Shown here piece by piece: positions 35,841-47,456 of a stretch of 64,000 nucleotides of DNA. Where the stretch lies: contig CAMJHQ010000003.1 in the NCBI GenBank assembly GCA_946405625.1, positions 62,001 through 126,000 of the forward strand, in the 5' to 3' direction. Position numbers and translations under genes: made by a program. The stretch comes from an uncultured Lachnospiraceae bacterium. Its GTDB lineage: Bacteria; Bacillota; Clostridia; Lachnospirales; Lachnospiraceae. How positions within the stretch are numbered: position 1 is the first letter of the stretch; each line of letters opens with the position of its first letter. The notes beneath the pieces were generated by a model. That model made no database searches. It worked only from the letters and a program-made list of their open reading frames with translations, and was not told the origin of the DNA.

Positions 35841-36399
35841 TTACCAATACCTCTCCTACATCAAGTATCTTATATAACTGGTCTCTAAGAATATTATAAT
35901 CTCTGATTTTTTCAAAATTTGTCACTTCATCGACAACCTTATACGACTCACCCTCAACCACTCTGTCTTCATAATAATCCGGACAGAAAAGCTTTCCACC
36001 GAGTTTATCGTAAAAATAGAACTCACCCTGAACATTTCTCTTTGTCTGCTGCTCATATGAATATACGCTCGTAATTATAGTTGCATATATAATAGCAATA
36101 AACACGCAAACAACAGCCATGAAAATACCAAAAGCCGAAACCTTGATATTATGGCGTCCTTTTGCCCCTCTGTAAAGCTTATTTAACTTATTGTCAAGAT
36201 CCTGGGAGAGATTCGTCGAAAACTTCTCCTTACTGTCAAGCTGCTGCATTCCCTTTAAGAGAATATAGTAAACCTCGAGCTCTTCATGACACTTTGAACA
36301 GCTGTTCATATGCATGACAAATTCCTCCTGTTTATCAGGAGGAATCTGTCCGTTTATAAAAGGCATAATATTCGATTGTGCTTCAAGATGATTCATTCT
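35821..36399 (-). CDS. zf-HC2 (anti-sigma-factor-like) single-pass membrane protein
   Basis: A 192-residue protein. The N-terminal QSNIMPFINGQIPPDKQEEFVMHMNSCSKCHEEL contains the His-x3-Cys-x2-Cys pattern of zinc-binding anti-sigma domains, and a single membrane segment lies at about residues 70-98. The outer part has no recognised domain. No sigma factor gene is next to it; it overlaps polA. The ATG at 36397-36399 is preferred over the TTG in the track, though its ribosome site (AGGA at 11 bases) is weak. Confidence 0.75.
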   Translation of the reverse strand, partial: RMNHLEAQSNIMPFINGQIPPDKQEEFVMHMNSCSKCHEELEVYYILLKGMQQLDSKEKFSTNLSQDLDNKLNKLYRGAKGRHNIKVSAFGIFMAVVCVFIAIIYATIITSVYSYEQQTKRNVQGEFYFYDKLGGKLFCPDYYEDRVVEGESYKVVDEVTNFEKIRDYNILRDQLYKILDVGEVLVNETPVN

Positions 36400-36469
36400 G
36401 TATGTAATCCTATATATCGAGTGACCGGACAGCAATTACATACGCCGTCCGGACACCAACTATATCATA

Positions 36470-37318
36470 TTATGCGTTGAATAGGCTTCCTGCTATGGTC
36501 GAGCCAAGTCCGTGTGATGAAGTAGGTGTAGACTCCGGTCCGTTACCGCTTGGCATTACACCTGCAAGTGTCGGAGCCATAAGAACCTTACCTGTTCCTC
36601 TGTATACATTTACAAAGCCTTCCTTTGAAACAGCAGATCCGAGGGCATTACCGGTAAGTGTTTCAACAGTAAACTGAAGTGTACTGGACCATGCTATGGC
36701 CATATTTCCGTCTATCCTGAGTTCTTCATTATTAAGAACAAACTCAAAAAGCTCATCTCTCGGAACAGGGCTTTCAAGAACTGCATAACCCTGACCTGAA
36801 AGGCAAAGATTGAAAAGTCCTTCACCACCGAGAACAGCTGATGAAACGTTCCTTCTTCTTGTAATACTTTCCTGAATCTGAGCATCACATGCAAGGAAAA
36901 GGCCATCATCAAGAACCATTCCCTGACCCCATGCTCCAACATCCTCTATAAGAAGATGTCTGTAAGTAGGCTCAAGCATCATATATCCCTGTCCTGTATA
37001 AAGAGGCTTAGCAGCACTTTCACCTGTAACCGCGCCTTTAAACATTTTACCAACAAAATCTCCAACACCTTTAACACCGGATGAAGCCTGAATATTTCCG
37101 GCAATCCACTGCATAGCACCCGCCTGAAGCTTAACAGAGTTTCCGTTAAGACTGCAGAGAACCTGTCTTCTCCTTACATTCATTTCATGCATAAAATAAG
37201 ATCTTGATGCATCCCATGGAGTAACAGAAAGATCCTTCTGGTGCTCATAAACGTAATAGCATCCGGTATTTGCGATGCATACCATATTTTTGTTGTCAAA
37301 TACATTATTAATCTGCAT
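36470..37318 (-). CDS. AIM24/TIGR00266-like family protein
   Basis: A 282-residue protein that resembles the AIM24 family, a double-psi-like beta fold of unknown bacterial role. Repeating beta-rich segments (GAMQWIAGNIQASSG, LLIEDVGAWGQGMVLDDGLFLAC, GEGLFNLCLSGQGYAVLES) and the SAVSKEGFVNVYRGTGKVLMAPT tail support this. The C-terminus is glycine- and serine-rich. No signal peptide is visible. It stands alone between ilvC and the zf-HC2 gene. Confidence 0.8.
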   Translation of the reverse strand: MQINNVFDNKNMVCIANTGCYYVYEHQKDLSVTPWDASRSYFMHEMNVRRRQVLCSLNGNSVKLQAGAMQWIAGNIQASSGVKGVGDFVGKMFKGAVTGESAAKPLYTGQGYMMLEPTYRHLLIEDVGAWGQGMVLDDGLFLACDAQIQESITRRRNVSSAVLGGEGLFNLCLSGQGYAVLESPVPRDELFEFVLNNEELRIDGNMAIAWSSTLQFTVETLTGNALGSAVSKEGFVNVYRGTGKVLMAPTLAGVMPSGNGPESTPTSSHGLGSTIAGSLFNA

Positions 37319-37382
37319 ATTTTGAAACCTCCCACAATATAAATAATTTTAACAACGTCATAATTATACTCTATAATCCGTC

Positions 37383-37414
37383 AAAAAAAAAGCTCTGTAT
37401 ATAAGATACAGAGC
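37383..37414 (-). terminator. Terminator after ilvC
   Basis: A perfect 9-bp stem (GCTCTGTAT / ATACAGAGC, 5-base loop) followed by TTTTTTTTGA on the minus strand, about 30 bases after the ilvC stop. Confidence 0.9.
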
Positions 37415-37445
37415 TTTTGATTTATTAATTAAAATGTATATCAGA

Positions 37446-39012
<1,567 letters not shown>

Positions 39013-39090
39013 ATTCTCACGACCTTTCATATTAATTTATACCGCTATAGAGCGATAACATTCTTATTTTATCAATCTAAATATCATATG

Positions 39091-39921
39091 TCAACTAAGA
39101 CTGTCCTTATAAAGTTCAAGAAATCTCAGAAAAATACGCGATAATTTTTCGGCATTTGTATCAGCTGCCGAAGTTACGTCTTCATGAGAAAGCTTGCCTC
39201 CAAGACCTGCTGCCTTGTTTGTAATACATGATATTCCGCATACATTGACACCAAGTGCATTTGCAAACATTGCCTCAATAGCAGTACTCATACCAACGGC
39301 ATCTGCTCCCATCTTCTTAAATGCACGGATTTCGGCCGGTGTTTCATACTGTGGGCCTGTCAGCTGGATATATACACCTTCTGAAACAGGTATACCCGAA
39401 TCTTCAGCAGCCTTTCTTAGAAGATCTCGAAGCTCCTGCTTATATACATCAGACATATCGTGGAACTGTCTTCCGTCGAAAAGCGCTGTATCGACTCCTC
39501 GGAAAGGTGTAGGCACAAAACTTGCTATATGATCCGAAATGATCATCATAGATCCGACATTCAGATCATCCGAGATTCCTCCGGCAGAATTTGAAAGCAT
39601 AAGCGTTTTAATTCCCATCTTCTGCATAACAATTATAGGAATCACAACATCCTTTGTATCATAACCTTCATAGTAATGAACTCTTCCCTGCATGATAACA
39701 AGCTTTATGCCATTATATTCAGCAAAAATATAATTTCCCGCATGACCTACTACAGTCGAAACAGGAAACCCTTCAATTTCCCTATAAGGTATTGTTGCTA
39801 CAGGATTTAAAGTTTTCACAAAATCCCCGAGACCTGATCCGAGAATTATACCAACTTCAGGCCTAAAAGGAATTCTGTCTTTAATACTGTTATAAGCAAT
39901 CTGTGCACTAAATTCGGACAT
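39091..39921 (-). CDS. punA: Purine-nucleoside phosphorylase (PNP/MTAP family)
   Basis: A 276-residue trimer-type nucleoside phosphorylase that splits purine nucleosides with phosphate. GIILGSGLGDFV holds the phosphate loop, and GRVHYYEGY, LSNSAGGI, LTGPQYETPAEIRAF and ADAVGMSTAIEAMFAN are family hallmarks. A GGGGG site precedes the ATG. It comes 34 bases after the phosphoesterase gene and is likely the last gene of the der-to-punA run. Confidence 0.95.
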   Translation of the reverse strand: MSEFSAQIAYNSIKDRIPFRPEVGIILGSGLGDFVKTLNPVATIPYREIEGFPVSTVVGHAGNYIFAEYNGIKLVIMQGRVHYYEGYDTKDVVIPIIVMQKMGIKTLMLSNSAGGISDDLNVGSMMIISDHIASFVPTPFRGVDTALFDGRQFHDMSDVYKQELRDLLRKAAEDSGIPVSEGVYIQLTGPQYETPAEIRAFKKMGADAVGMSTAIEAMFANALGVNVCGISCITNKAAGLGGKLSHEDVTSAADTNAEKLSRIFLRFLELYKDSLS

Positions 39922-39955
39922 CTCACACCCCCTATTAAAATTCTTGTCGCCCCAA

Positions 39956-40813
39956 TTATATTCTTACAAGGACAATCTCAGGAATATTATTCAGCCTGAG
40001 CTTGACCGAATGCTGTCCAAGTCCGTTAGTAACATACATTTTCGAATTATCTTCCGAAAAACATCCGTATTCATATTTCGGAAAAATCGTAAGTTTAGGT
40101 GATATCACACCTCCAAGTATAGGAAGCCTTATCATTCCGCCATGAAAATGTCCCGATAAAATAATATCAGCGCCCCATTTTGAATAACTCTTAAAATATT
40201 CCGGATTATGAGCCAGAAGAATATTTATCCGGTCAGGATCAGAACTTCCGATATGTTCTTTAATCTTCGAAACATCAAGTGTCTGATCAACAAGCCTTTT
40301 ATAATATCCATATTCCAGATCAAGTCCGACAATTCTGACCGGAATATCTATTAAATCTACAGATTCATCATCAATATATGAAATATAATCTTTTATCTCA
40401 CCGAAAAATCTGTCCCAAAGCTTAGGCGAACCGTATAATCCTTTTCTTACTTTCATTTCATGATTTCCGGATGCCATATAAACCGGAGCCTGTTCAGCAA
40501 GACCTTTGATAAGACTCACTGCAGGTGATATATCTTCATCCTCATCCCGGCCGTTTATCATATCTCCGCCTATAAGGATAAAGTCAGGCTTTGAATCACG
40601 AACCATCTGAAATATCCGTTCGTTCAGCTTTCCATGAACCGCTTCATGAAAATCGGAAAGGAAAATAAAGCTTTTACCTAATTTCTCCTTCTTCAGCTTA
40701 CTGCTCTCGTAACTATATTCAGTAATCCTGACCTTTTTAAGTTCACGATCCGATTCTAAAAGAATCAATAAGAAAAGAATCAATAAAACAAGGACAATTT
40801 TAAGAATTATCAT
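39956..40813 (-). CDS. Membrane-anchored metallophosphoesterase
   Basis: A 285-residue calcineurin-type phosphoesterase with one N-terminal membrane segment (IILKIVLVLLILFLLILL). The metal motifs are FLSDFHEAVHGK, GGDMINGRDEDED, SGNHEMK, LLAHNPEY and SGHFHGGMIRLP. Similar proteins (YkuE group) act on unknown phosphoesters at the outer membrane face. The substrate cannot be predicted. Its start overlaps the scpB stop by four bases (ATGA). Confidence 0.9.
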   Translation of the reverse strand: MIILKIVLVLLILFLLILLESDRELKKVRITEYSYESSKLKKEKLGKSFIFLSDFHEAVHGKLNERIFQMVRDSKPDFILIGGDMINGRDEDEDISPAVSLIKGLAEQAPVYMASGNHEMKVRKGLYGSPKLWDRFFGEIKDYISYIDDESVDLIDIPVRIVGLDLEYGYYKRLVDQTLDVSKIKEHIGSSDPDRINILLAHNPEYFKSYSKWGADIILSGHFHGGMIRLPILGGVISPKLTIFPKYEYGCFSEDNSKMYVTNGLGQHSVKLRLNNIPEIVLVRI

Positions 40814-41403
40814 GTAGGAACCTCTATACCCGCTTCTTCCTCTGCCTGTTTCTTAAAATCAGCTATTTTGTCAGGTGAGATATTCGGAAGTTCATCCATT
40901 GAAGCTATTCCGAAACTCCTGAGGAAATCATCCGTTGTACCGAAAAGGATCGGATGTCCAGGAGCATCAAGTCTGCCCACCTCATCCACAAGATTATATT
41001 CCATCAGTCTGTTTATGGCATGACTGCAGGATACTCCTCTAATCTTCTCAACCTCAGCCCTTGTTACAGGCTGTTTATACGCAATGATAGAAAGAGTCTC
41101 AAGAAGCACATCCGTAAGGCTGTGTTTCTTAGGCATATTTACGATACTCGCAAGAATATCATAATATTCATTTTTAGTGCAAAGCTGATATTTATCTCCG
41201 ACCTCAATAAGTCTGATACCCCTGTCCTCGGCATCATACTCATCCATCATCTCTTTGCATATAAGTTCAAGTTCTTTCTTGTTATATGGTTTTTCTTCGG
41301 TTCCGAGAACCTTACAAAGCTTATCCTTCTCAACCGCATTACCGATTGCAAAGAGAACAGCTTCAACCGCAGCCTTTATATTAACCGAACTGATATCACT
41401 CAT
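40810..41403 (-). CDS. scpB: Segregation and condensation protein B
   Basis: A 197-residue kleisin-associated protein with two winged-helix domains: AVEAVLFAIGNAVEKDKLCKVLG and LTDVLLETLSIIAYKQPVTRAEVEKIRGV...INRLMEYNLVDEVGR. It joins ScpA and SMC in chromosome condensation. It lies 24 bases after scpA. Confidence 0.96.
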   Translation of the reverse strand: MSDISSVNIKAAVEAVLFAIGNAVEKDKLCKVLGTEEKPYNKKELELICKEMMDEYDAEDRGIRLIEVGDKYQLCTKNEYYDILASIVNMPKKHSLTDVLLETLSIIAYKQPVTRAEVEKIRGVSCSHAINRLMEYNLVDEVGRLDAPGHPILFGTTDDFLRSFGIASMDELPNISPDKIADFKKQAEEEAGIEVPT

Positions 41404-41427
41404 TACTAAAATACTCCCTCACTATAG

Positions 41428-42177
41428 TTACTCCAGCGAATCGATCATTATCTCTCCAAACATTTCCTCCTGACGGATCGTAATAATTCCACCCTTCATA
41501 AGCTCAAGAATAGCCATAAAGGAAACTATTATGTTTAGCTTTCCTCTTCTTTTTCCGAGAAGTGTCTTGAAATTTATGCTCTTCAATCCTCTTATCTCTT
41601 CTCGGATTTCAACCATTCTGTCTTCAAGCTTGATCTCATCTCTTGTGATTGTTCCGAAACGGCTCCTGACAGGATCGACTCGGTCAACCTCTCGTCTGAG
41701 AAGTGTCTGGAAAATCTCATTAAGCTTAGCCATAGTTAGATCACCTATCAGCTCAGCCGGATCGATATCTTCCTTAACTTCCTTTACCTCTTTCGGAATC
41801 GTTTCAGACTTATAATATGCATTCGCTGCATCAAATTCCATATCCTTTAATTCCAATGCAGCATATTTATACATTTTATATTCAAGAAGGCTCCTTACAA
41901 GTTCAGCTCTCGGATCCTCTTCATCTATTTCTTCTTCCTCTTCCTTCGGAAGCAGCATCTTGGCTTTAATAGATATAAGAGTTGCAGCCATAACGAGGAA
42001 TTCACTCATTATATTCATATCGCTTTCTTCAAGCTTATCAAGATATGCAAGGTATTGTTCGGTAATCTCAACTATGGGAATATCGAAAATATTATATTTG
42101 TTTTTTTCTATAAGACTCAGAAGCAGGTCCAGCGGACCTTCATATACTTCGAGCTTGATATCAACCTTATCATTCAT
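41428..42177 (-). CDS. scpA: Segregation and condensation protein A
   Basis: A 249-residue kleisin. The N-terminus VYEGPLDLLLSLIEKNKYNIFDIPIVEITEQYLAYL and the C-terminal helix-rich FMAILELMKGGIITIRQEEMFGEI are typical. An acidic stretch (EEEEEIDEEDPR) lies in the middle. It bridges the SMC heads together with ScpB. Confidence 0.97.
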   Translation of the reverse strand: MNDKVDIKLEVYEGPLDLLLSLIEKNKYNIFDIPIVEITEQYLAYLDKLEESDMNIMSEFLVMAATLISIKAKMLLPKEEEEEIDEEDPRAELVRSLLEYKMYKYAALELKDMEFDAANAYYKSETIPKEVKEVKEDIDPAELIGDLTMAKLNEIFQTLLRREVDRVDPVRSRFGTITRDEIKLEDRMVEIREEIRGLKSINFKTLLGKRRGKLNIIVSFMAILELMKGGIITIRQEEMFGEIMIDSLE

Positions 42178-42183
42178 ATCAGT

Positions 42184-43188
42184 TTACCAGGAAAGTCCTG
42201 TAACCTCTATCTTTCTGTCTCTTGTCAAAAGATCATGGAGTGCTTCCTTCGGAGAATAATCCTCAAAAAGAACCTTATTTACCCCTTCAACAATCGGCAT
42301 CTCCACATCATATTTCTTGGAAAGTGCTAAAGCCGCCTTTGCAGAATAAACGCCCTCAACGACCATCTTAACACTATCCATAGCTTCCTGATATTTCATT
42401 CCCTGACCGATAAGGATTCCGGCTCTTCTGTTACGACTGTGTACTGAAGCACATGTTACTATAAGATCACCGATGCCAGAAAGACCGGCAAATGTTTCAG
42501 GGCAGCCTCCCATCTTTGTTCCGAGAGAAGTAATCTCTACAATACCTCTCGTAATGATAGCTGCTTTCGCATTATCGCCACAGCCAAGTCCGTCAGATAT
42601 TCCGGCAGCAAGCGCGATAACATTCTTCAGGGCGCCTCCTAGCTCAATACCAACTATATCAGGGCTGGTATATACTCTGAAGAAATCCGTCATGAAAGCA
42701 TCCTGAACCATCAGAGCAACTTCTTTCGACTTAGCTCCTACAACAACTGTTGTCGGCATAGATTTTCCTACTTCTTCGGCATGACTCGGTCCTGAAAGAA
42801 CAGCTATCTTAGCCTGCGGAATCTCCTGTTCGATAACTTCGGAAAGTCTCATAAGCGTCTCTTCTTCTATTCCCTTTGCAACACTTACGATTGTAGTACC
42901 ATCTTCTATATACGGAAATGCAGCCGCAGCCGTAGTTCTTACAAAAGGAGACGGAACAGCTATGACAACGAGCTTCTTACCTTCAAGTGCAAGCTTCATA
43001 TCTGTTGTAAATTCCACACAGCCCGGAAGTATTACTCCGGGAAGCTTAGTCTTATGCTCGCATGCTGTTTTTAACATATTTATTTCTTCAGGGTCTATAG
43101 ACCAGACCGTTACTTCATGATCATTACATGTAAGCAGCTTTGCGATTGCAATTCCCCAGCTGCCCGCACCTAATATACATATTTTCAT
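42184..43188 (-). CDS. gpsA: Glycerol-3-phosphate dehydrogenase [NAD(P)+]
   Basis: A 334-residue cytoplasmic enzyme that makes sn-glycerol 3-phosphate for phospholipids. ICILGAGSWGIAIAKLL binds the cofactor, VLSGPSHAEEVGK and GALKNVIALAAGISDGL carry the substrate site and the catalytic Lys. The start directly follows the plsY stop, so acceptor synthesis (GpsA) and acylation (PlsY) are coupled. Confidence 0.97.
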   Translation of the reverse strand: MKICILGAGSWGIAIAKLLTCNDHEVTVWSIDPEEINMLKTACEHKTKLPGVILPGCVEFTTDMKLALEGKKLVVIAVPSPFVRTTAAAAFPYIEDGTTIVSVAKGIEEETLMRLSEVIEQEIPQAKIAVLSGPSHAEEVGKSMPTTVVVGAKSKEVALMVQDAFMTDFFRVYTSPDIVGIELGGALKNVIALAAGISDGLGCGDNAKAAIITRGIVEITSLGTKMGGCPETFAGLSGIGDLIVTCASVHSRNRRAGILIGQGMKYQEAMDSVKMVVEGVYSAKAALALSKKYDVEMPIVEGVNKVLFEDYSPKEALHDLLTRDRKIEVTGLSW

Positions 43189-43884
43189 TTAACCTTCTTC
43201 CTCCAATTTAATCTTATCGGATTTCTTAAAACTGAATTTGTTTTCTTCATGCCTGATGAGTCTGCCGATATTTTCCTTATGTCTGTAAACAGATAGTCCC
43301 GCAAAAAGAAAAACAACAATGAAGCTTTCTATCATCGTTCTGAAAGAAATCTCGTTCGTTCTTACAAAGCACAGTAAACCATTCAATGCAAAAATCACAT
43401 ATATAACTGCAAATTCTATCATAAGACATATCGAACCAAGTGACAGATACCTCGATATAGCAACAGTCGATACAAAGAATACAAGCAGGATCAGGATCAT
43501 CCATCCGCTTAAAAGCCCTACGATCATACCGCCGATAGTTGCAACTCCCTTACCGCCCTTGAATCCGAGATAGAAAGGAAATACATGACCGAGCACTGCT
43601 CCGAATCCCGTATAAAGTACATATATAAGAAATGTATCGGGATAGGCAGACATAAATATTAATCTGACAAGAACGCACGGAATAAACGACTTACAGAAAT
43701 CTCCGATAAAAACAATAATTCCCGCTTTAGGTCCGAGAACTCTAAGCGCATTTGTCATCCCAAGATTCTTGCTTCCGTACTTTCTGATATCAACGCCCTT
43801 GATCTTGCCGTATATAACGCCTGTTTCCAAAAGGCCGCAGGCATATCCTATAATGATGCATATGATTCTAAATAAGACTGTCAC
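43189..43884 (-). CDS. plsY: Glycerol-3-phosphate acyltransferase PlsY
   Basis: A 231-residue integral membrane enzyme that uses PlsX-made acyl-phosphate. Motif 1 is seen as [18 protein letters not shown], motif 2 as [18 protein letters not shown], and motif 3 lies near the last segments. Five to six membrane spans are visible. It is about 30 residues longer than usual owing to a charged C-terminal tail. It overlaps der by 17 bases. Confidence 0.95.
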   Translation of the reverse strand: MTVLFRIICIIIGYACGLLETGVIYGKIKGVDIRKYGSKNLGMTNALRVLGPKAGIIVFIGDFCKSFIPCVLVRLIFMSAYPDTFLIYVLYTGFGAVLGHVFPFYLGFKGGKGVATIGGMIVGLLSGWMILILLVFFVSTVAISRYLSLGSICLMIEFAVIYVIFALNGLLCFVRTNEISFRTMIESFIVVFLFAGLSVYRHKENIGRLIRHEENKFSFKKSDKIKLEEEG

Positions 43885-45205
43885 TTTTCTTAGTCCTTTC
43901 TCTTATAATGATCCTTATAGGAGTACCCTCGAAAAGGAACGCTTCTCTGAGTTTATTCTCAAGATATCTTACATATGAGAAATGTGAGAGTTCCTTATCA
44001 TTTACGAAAATAACAAATGTAGGCGGCTTAACCGAAACCTGTGTCATATAATACAGCTTAAGTCTCTTGCCCTTATCTGATGGAGGATCTGCTGCAGCGA
44101 CAGCCTCAGCAAGAATCTCATTCAGAACACCTGTCTGAACTCTCATGCATGAATATTCAATTACACTGTCAATCGTATCATATAGCTTCGGAAGTCTCTG
44201 TCCCGTAACAGCTGATATGAAAAGCATCTTGGCATAAGGCATAAAAGCAAGCTTCGTCTGAATCTCGCGTTTCATCTTATTCATGGTATTTGTATCTTTT
44301 TCGATAAGATCCCACTTATTGACAGCAATGATCATACCCTTGCCGCGTTCATGAGCTATTCCAGCTATTTTTGTATCCTGTTCCGTCACACCCTGATCCG
44401 CATCTATAACCAGAACCGCAACATCACATCTCTCAACAGCCGCAACAGTACGAATAATACTGTATCTTTCGATATCATCCTTGATCTTACTCTTACGTCT
44501 GAGTCCGGCTGTATCGATAAATACATATTCCTTACCGTTTCTCTTTACTCTTGTATCTATGGCATCCCTTGTTGTACCTGCTATATCAGACACAATAAGT
44601 CTGTCGGAACCGAGAAGCTTGTTGATGATTGAAGATTTACCAACATTCGGTTTTCCGATAACAGCCACTCTCGGAGTATCATCTTCTTCCTCTTCCACAT
44701 CACCGAGATCAAGCTCTTCAAGAACCTTATCGAGCATATCACCGAGTCCTATCATATTTGATGCCGAAACAGGATAAGGATCACCTATTCCGAGATTATA
44801 AAATTCATAAATGTACGGCTCAAACTTATCATAATTGTCAACCTTATTTACACAAAGGACAACCGGCTTACGGGAACGTCGGAGCATATCCGAAACCTGC
44901 ATATCGGCAGCAGTAACACCGGATCTTACATCGGTAACAAAAATGATAACATCAGCAGTTTCAATTGCGATTTCAGCCTGTTCACGCATGGAACGCATGA
45001 TAATATCATCGCTTTCTTTATCAATACCACCCGTATCTATAATTGTAAACTTATGATCAAGCCATTCACAATCTGCATAGATCCTGTCTCTCGTTACTCC
45101 CGGCGTATCTTTGACTATAGCAATCCTGTCGCCTGCCAGAGTATTAAAGAGTGTTGATTTTCCAACATTAGGTCTGCCGACTATGGCAACCATCTTCTTA
45201 GCCAT
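43868..45205 (-). CDS. der: GTPase Der (EngA)
   Basis: A 445-residue ribosome-assembly GTPase with two G domains: [16 protein letters not shown] with DTGG and NKVD, then [16 protein letters not shown] with [11 protein letters not shown] and NKWD, and a C-terminal KH-like domain. The ORF track starts at TTG 45220 within the ribosome site; the ATG at 45203-45205 after GGAGGAGATATAC is correct. It opens the der-plsY-gpsA-scpA-scpB run. Confidence 0.97.
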   Translation of the reverse strand: MAKKMVAIVGRPNVGKSTLFNTLAGDRIAIVKDTPGVTRDRIYADCEWLDHKFTIIDTGGIDKESDDIIMRSMREQAEIAIETADVIIFVTDVRSGVTAADMQVSDMLRRSRKPVVLCVNKVDNYDKFEPYIYEFYNLGIGDPYPVSASNMIGLGDMLDKVLEELDLGDVEEEEDDTPRVAVIGKPNVGKSSIINKLLGSDRLIVSDIAGTTRDAIDTRVKRNGKEYVFIDTAGLRRKSKIKDDIERYSIIRTVAAVERCDVAVLVIDADQGVTEQDTKIAGIAHERGKGMIIAVNKWDLIEKDTNTMNKMKREIQTKLAFMPYAKMLFISAVTGQRLPKLYDTIDSVIEYSCMRVQTGVLNEILAEAVAAADPPSDKGKRLKLYYMTQVSVKPPTFVIFVNDKELSHFSYVRYLENKLREAFLFEGTPIRIIIRERTKKSDSLI

Positions 45206-45277
45206 GTATATCTCCTCCAAAATTCACGAAATAATATATTTCATGAAAAAACAAAGTCGCTCTTCATTTTATCGCAG

Positions 45278-45622
45278 TTAAAAGGCATTTTCAACATGAT
45301 TAATATCATTTCCGAGAATCCCTATGCAATCAAATCTAAGATTCATGGAATCAGGATTATAGTGTTTATACCTGATATATCCGAGCGCTGTATTCCTGAT
45401 CTGTTTCTGTTTATGAGCGGTTATCGCTTCAAGCGGATCACCGGCTGATGTGCTGCTTCTGTATTTAACCTCGACAAAAACCAGATATCCGTCTTTCCTG
45501 GCAATAATATCTATCTCACCGAAACGATCTCTGTAATTCCGAAATTCAATCAGATATCCTTTACTGATCAGATATTCTGCCGCTACATCTTCATATTTTG
45601 AGCCGGTTTCTCTTTTATTCAT
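45278..45622 (-). CDS. yraN: YraN family protein (UPF0102)
   Basis: A 114-residue protein with an endonuclease-like fold. The catalytic-type residues sit in NYRDRFGEIDIIARKDGYLVFVEVKYR, as in restriction-type nucleases. Its role is not settled. It follows rnhB by 18 bases, as in most Firmicutes. Confidence 0.94.
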   Translation of the reverse strand: MNKRETGSKYEDVAAEYLISKGYLIEFRNYRDRFGEIDIIARKDGYLVFVEVKYRSSTSAGDPLEAITAHKQKQIRNTALGYIRYKHYNPDSMNLRFDCIGILGNDINHVENAF

Positions 45623-45640
45623 AAATATCGCAGCCCTTGT

Positions 45641-46435
45641 TTATACAAAGTTTTTTATAAAGCTTCTTCTATGTGCAGGACAAGGTCCGATTGTTTTGAT
45701 GGCCGTAATGTGATCCTGAGAACCGTAACCCTTGTTCTTTGCAAATCCATATCCCGGATATTGTTCATCGAGCTTAACCATCATACGGTCTCTCGTAACC
45801 TTCGCAATTATGCTTGCCGCCGCAATCTGAAGAGATTTTGCATCACCTTTGATTATAGGATACTGAGGAATATCAAGCCCCTTAATCGGAAATGCATCTA
45901 CCAGGATAAAATCAGGTCTTGTAGACAGTTTTAGTACAGCCTGTTTCATAGCATCAGAATCTGCGGGTGCTATACCAATATCATCAATAACCTTCTCTGA
46001 ATTCATACCGCATGCAACAGCAACAGCCTTATCCATGATTATATCATATAATTCTTCTCTTCTTTCCTCCGAAAGCTGCTTGGAGTCATTCAGATACGGA
46101 ATAACCGTATCCTTTGGAAGGATTACAGCAGCAGTAACAATAGGTCCTGCGAGCGGTCCTCGGCCAACCTCATCTACTCCTGCTATATATTCATGATCAT
46201 AAAACTGCTTTTCAAACTCAAGCATAGTATTAAGCCTGTCCAGTTCTTTTTCTGCTTTATCTCTGTTCTTAAGGGCTCTGTCAACCAGTTTTACGGTTCC
46301 CGCACGCGGATCATCCATATATTTATCCGCAAATGCCGAATATGCATCGATATATTCATTCAGGCCATTTTCTTTATATATATTCATCGAATCTATAAGA
46401 GATAACTCATCACGTATTTCAGATAATTTGATCAT
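45641..46435 (-). CDS. rnhB: Ribonuclease HII
   Basis: A 264-residue enzyme that removes ribonucleotides from DNA. The active-site acids are in IAGVDEVGRGPLAGPIVTAAVIL, NDSKQLSEERREELY and ILVDAFPI. An N-terminal helical extension of about 95 residues precedes the catalytic domain, as in other Firmicute enzymes. It lies after lepB with a hairpin between them. Confidence 0.96.
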   Translation of the reverse strand: MIKLSEIRDELSLIDSMNIYKENGLNEYIDAYSAFADKYMDDPRAGTVKLVDRALKNRDKAEKELDRLNTMLEFEKQFYDHEYIAGVDEVGRGPLAGPIVTAAVILPKDTVIPYLNDSKQLSEERREELYDIIMDKAVAVACGMNSEKVIDDIGIAPADSDAMKQAVLKLSTRPDFILVDAFPIKGLDIPQYPIIKGDAKSLQIAAASIIAKVTRDRMMVKLDEQYPGYGFAKNKGYGSQDHITAIKTIGPCPAHRRSFIKNFV

Positions 46436-46456
46436 ATGCCCCCCTTAACAAGATTA

Positions 46457-46487
46457 AAGACCGCGATACAAACCAGTACGCGGTCTT
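46457..46487 (-). terminator. Hairpin between lepB and rnhB
   Basis: A perfect 9-bp stem (AAGACCGCG / CGCGGTCTT) with further TAC/GTA pairing in the loop, followed by TTTAATCTTGTT on the minus strand. The U-tract is broken, so termination may be partial. Confidence 0.65.
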
Positions 46488-46509
46488 ATGAGATTTTAAC
46501 AATAAATAT

Positions 46510-47451
46510 TTATTCGGACTCTTCTTTATCAAAATCTCCGAATTTCTTAAGCGGCGTTATACGGAAAACCGCTTTACCTATAATATTTTCTCGTTTTATA
46601 TTTCCGACATCCGATGATCGGCTGTCATTACTGTTATTTCTGTTATCACCAAGAACAAAGTATTCATCAGAAGCGAGAATCACCTTGGTGCTTGCAATAC
46701 CCGGATCTTCGATGGCAGCTGCCCCGTAATCCTCATTAAGTACCTGCCCGTTAATATATATATTGCCATTTTCAATCTTAACAGTTTCACCGGGAAGTCC
46801 GATAATTCTCTTAACGAACAGAATATCACCGCCCGGTTTCCACGGGAATACTATAACATCAAATCTCTTAGGATCGGTAAAATGATACCTCAATTTATCT
46901 ACCCAGAGAGTTTCTGTATCCAAAAGAGTAGGATTCATTGAATCACCTTCTACCTGAACCTTCTGTCCTACAAATGTATGCAGAATAAATACAAGGAGAA
47001 TAACTCCTCCCATATATATTATAGTAGATAAAAGTTCCTTTACGACATTATAACTCGGATCTCTCTCTTTACGCCCCTTTTTCCTCTTCTTCTTCGAAGT
47101 GTCATCCGATTCGGCTTTAGATGAAGCATCTTCACTTTTATCTATGGAAGTTCCTTCTGCTGCTACTGATTCAGAAGCGTTATCCGAAGATTCGGATGAG
47201 CCATCCTTACCTTGGGCTTTTTCTTTCTTATCACTTGCAAGGATTTCTTCAAAAGACATCTCATTACCGAAATCCTCGCCAAGCATTTCAGGCGTAAATC
47301 CAAGTTTTGCAGCATCCCTAAGAAGTTTCTCACGTTTTTTCGCCTCTTTGGATGCTTTCCTTGCAGCTTTTTTCTCTGCCCTTTCTATCTCCTTGGTTTC
47401 TCCTGCAGTTGCTATATCATCAAAATCTGTCTTTTCTTCATCAAATAACAA
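46510..47451 (-). CDS. lepB: Signal peptidase I with long cytoplasmic N-terminus
   Basis: A 313-residue type I signal peptidase. A highly charged Lys/Glu/Ser-rich region fills residues 1-135, followed by a single membrane segment (IIYMGGVILLVFILHTF). The catalytic Ser is in VEGDSMNPTL and the Lys in LFVKRIIGLPGE; GDNRNNSNDSR completes the S26 signature. The long cytoplasmic extension is unusual and of unknown role. The start lies five bases after rbgA. Confidence 0.94.
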   Translation of the reverse strand: MLFDEEKTDFDDIATAGETKEIERAEKKAARKASKEAKKREKLLRDAAKLGFTPEMLGEDFGNEMSFEEILASDKKEKAQGKDGSSESSDNASESVAAEGTSIDKSEDASSKAESDDTSKKKRKKGRKERDPSYNVVKELLSTIIYMGGVILLVFILHTFVGQKVQVEGDSMNPTLLDTETLWVDKLRYHFTDPKRFDVIVFPWKPGGDILFVKRIIGLPGETVKIENGNIYINGQVLNEDYGAAAIEDPGIASTKVILASDEYFVLGDNRNNSNDSRSSDVGNIKRENIIGKAVFRITPLKKFGDFDKEESE

Positions 47452-47456
47452 AACAG

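Noticed and set aside
45222-45246. Inverted repeat TTCACGAAAT/ATTTCATGAA before der
   Set aside because: One mismatch, low GC and next to the ribosome site; too weak to call a terminator.
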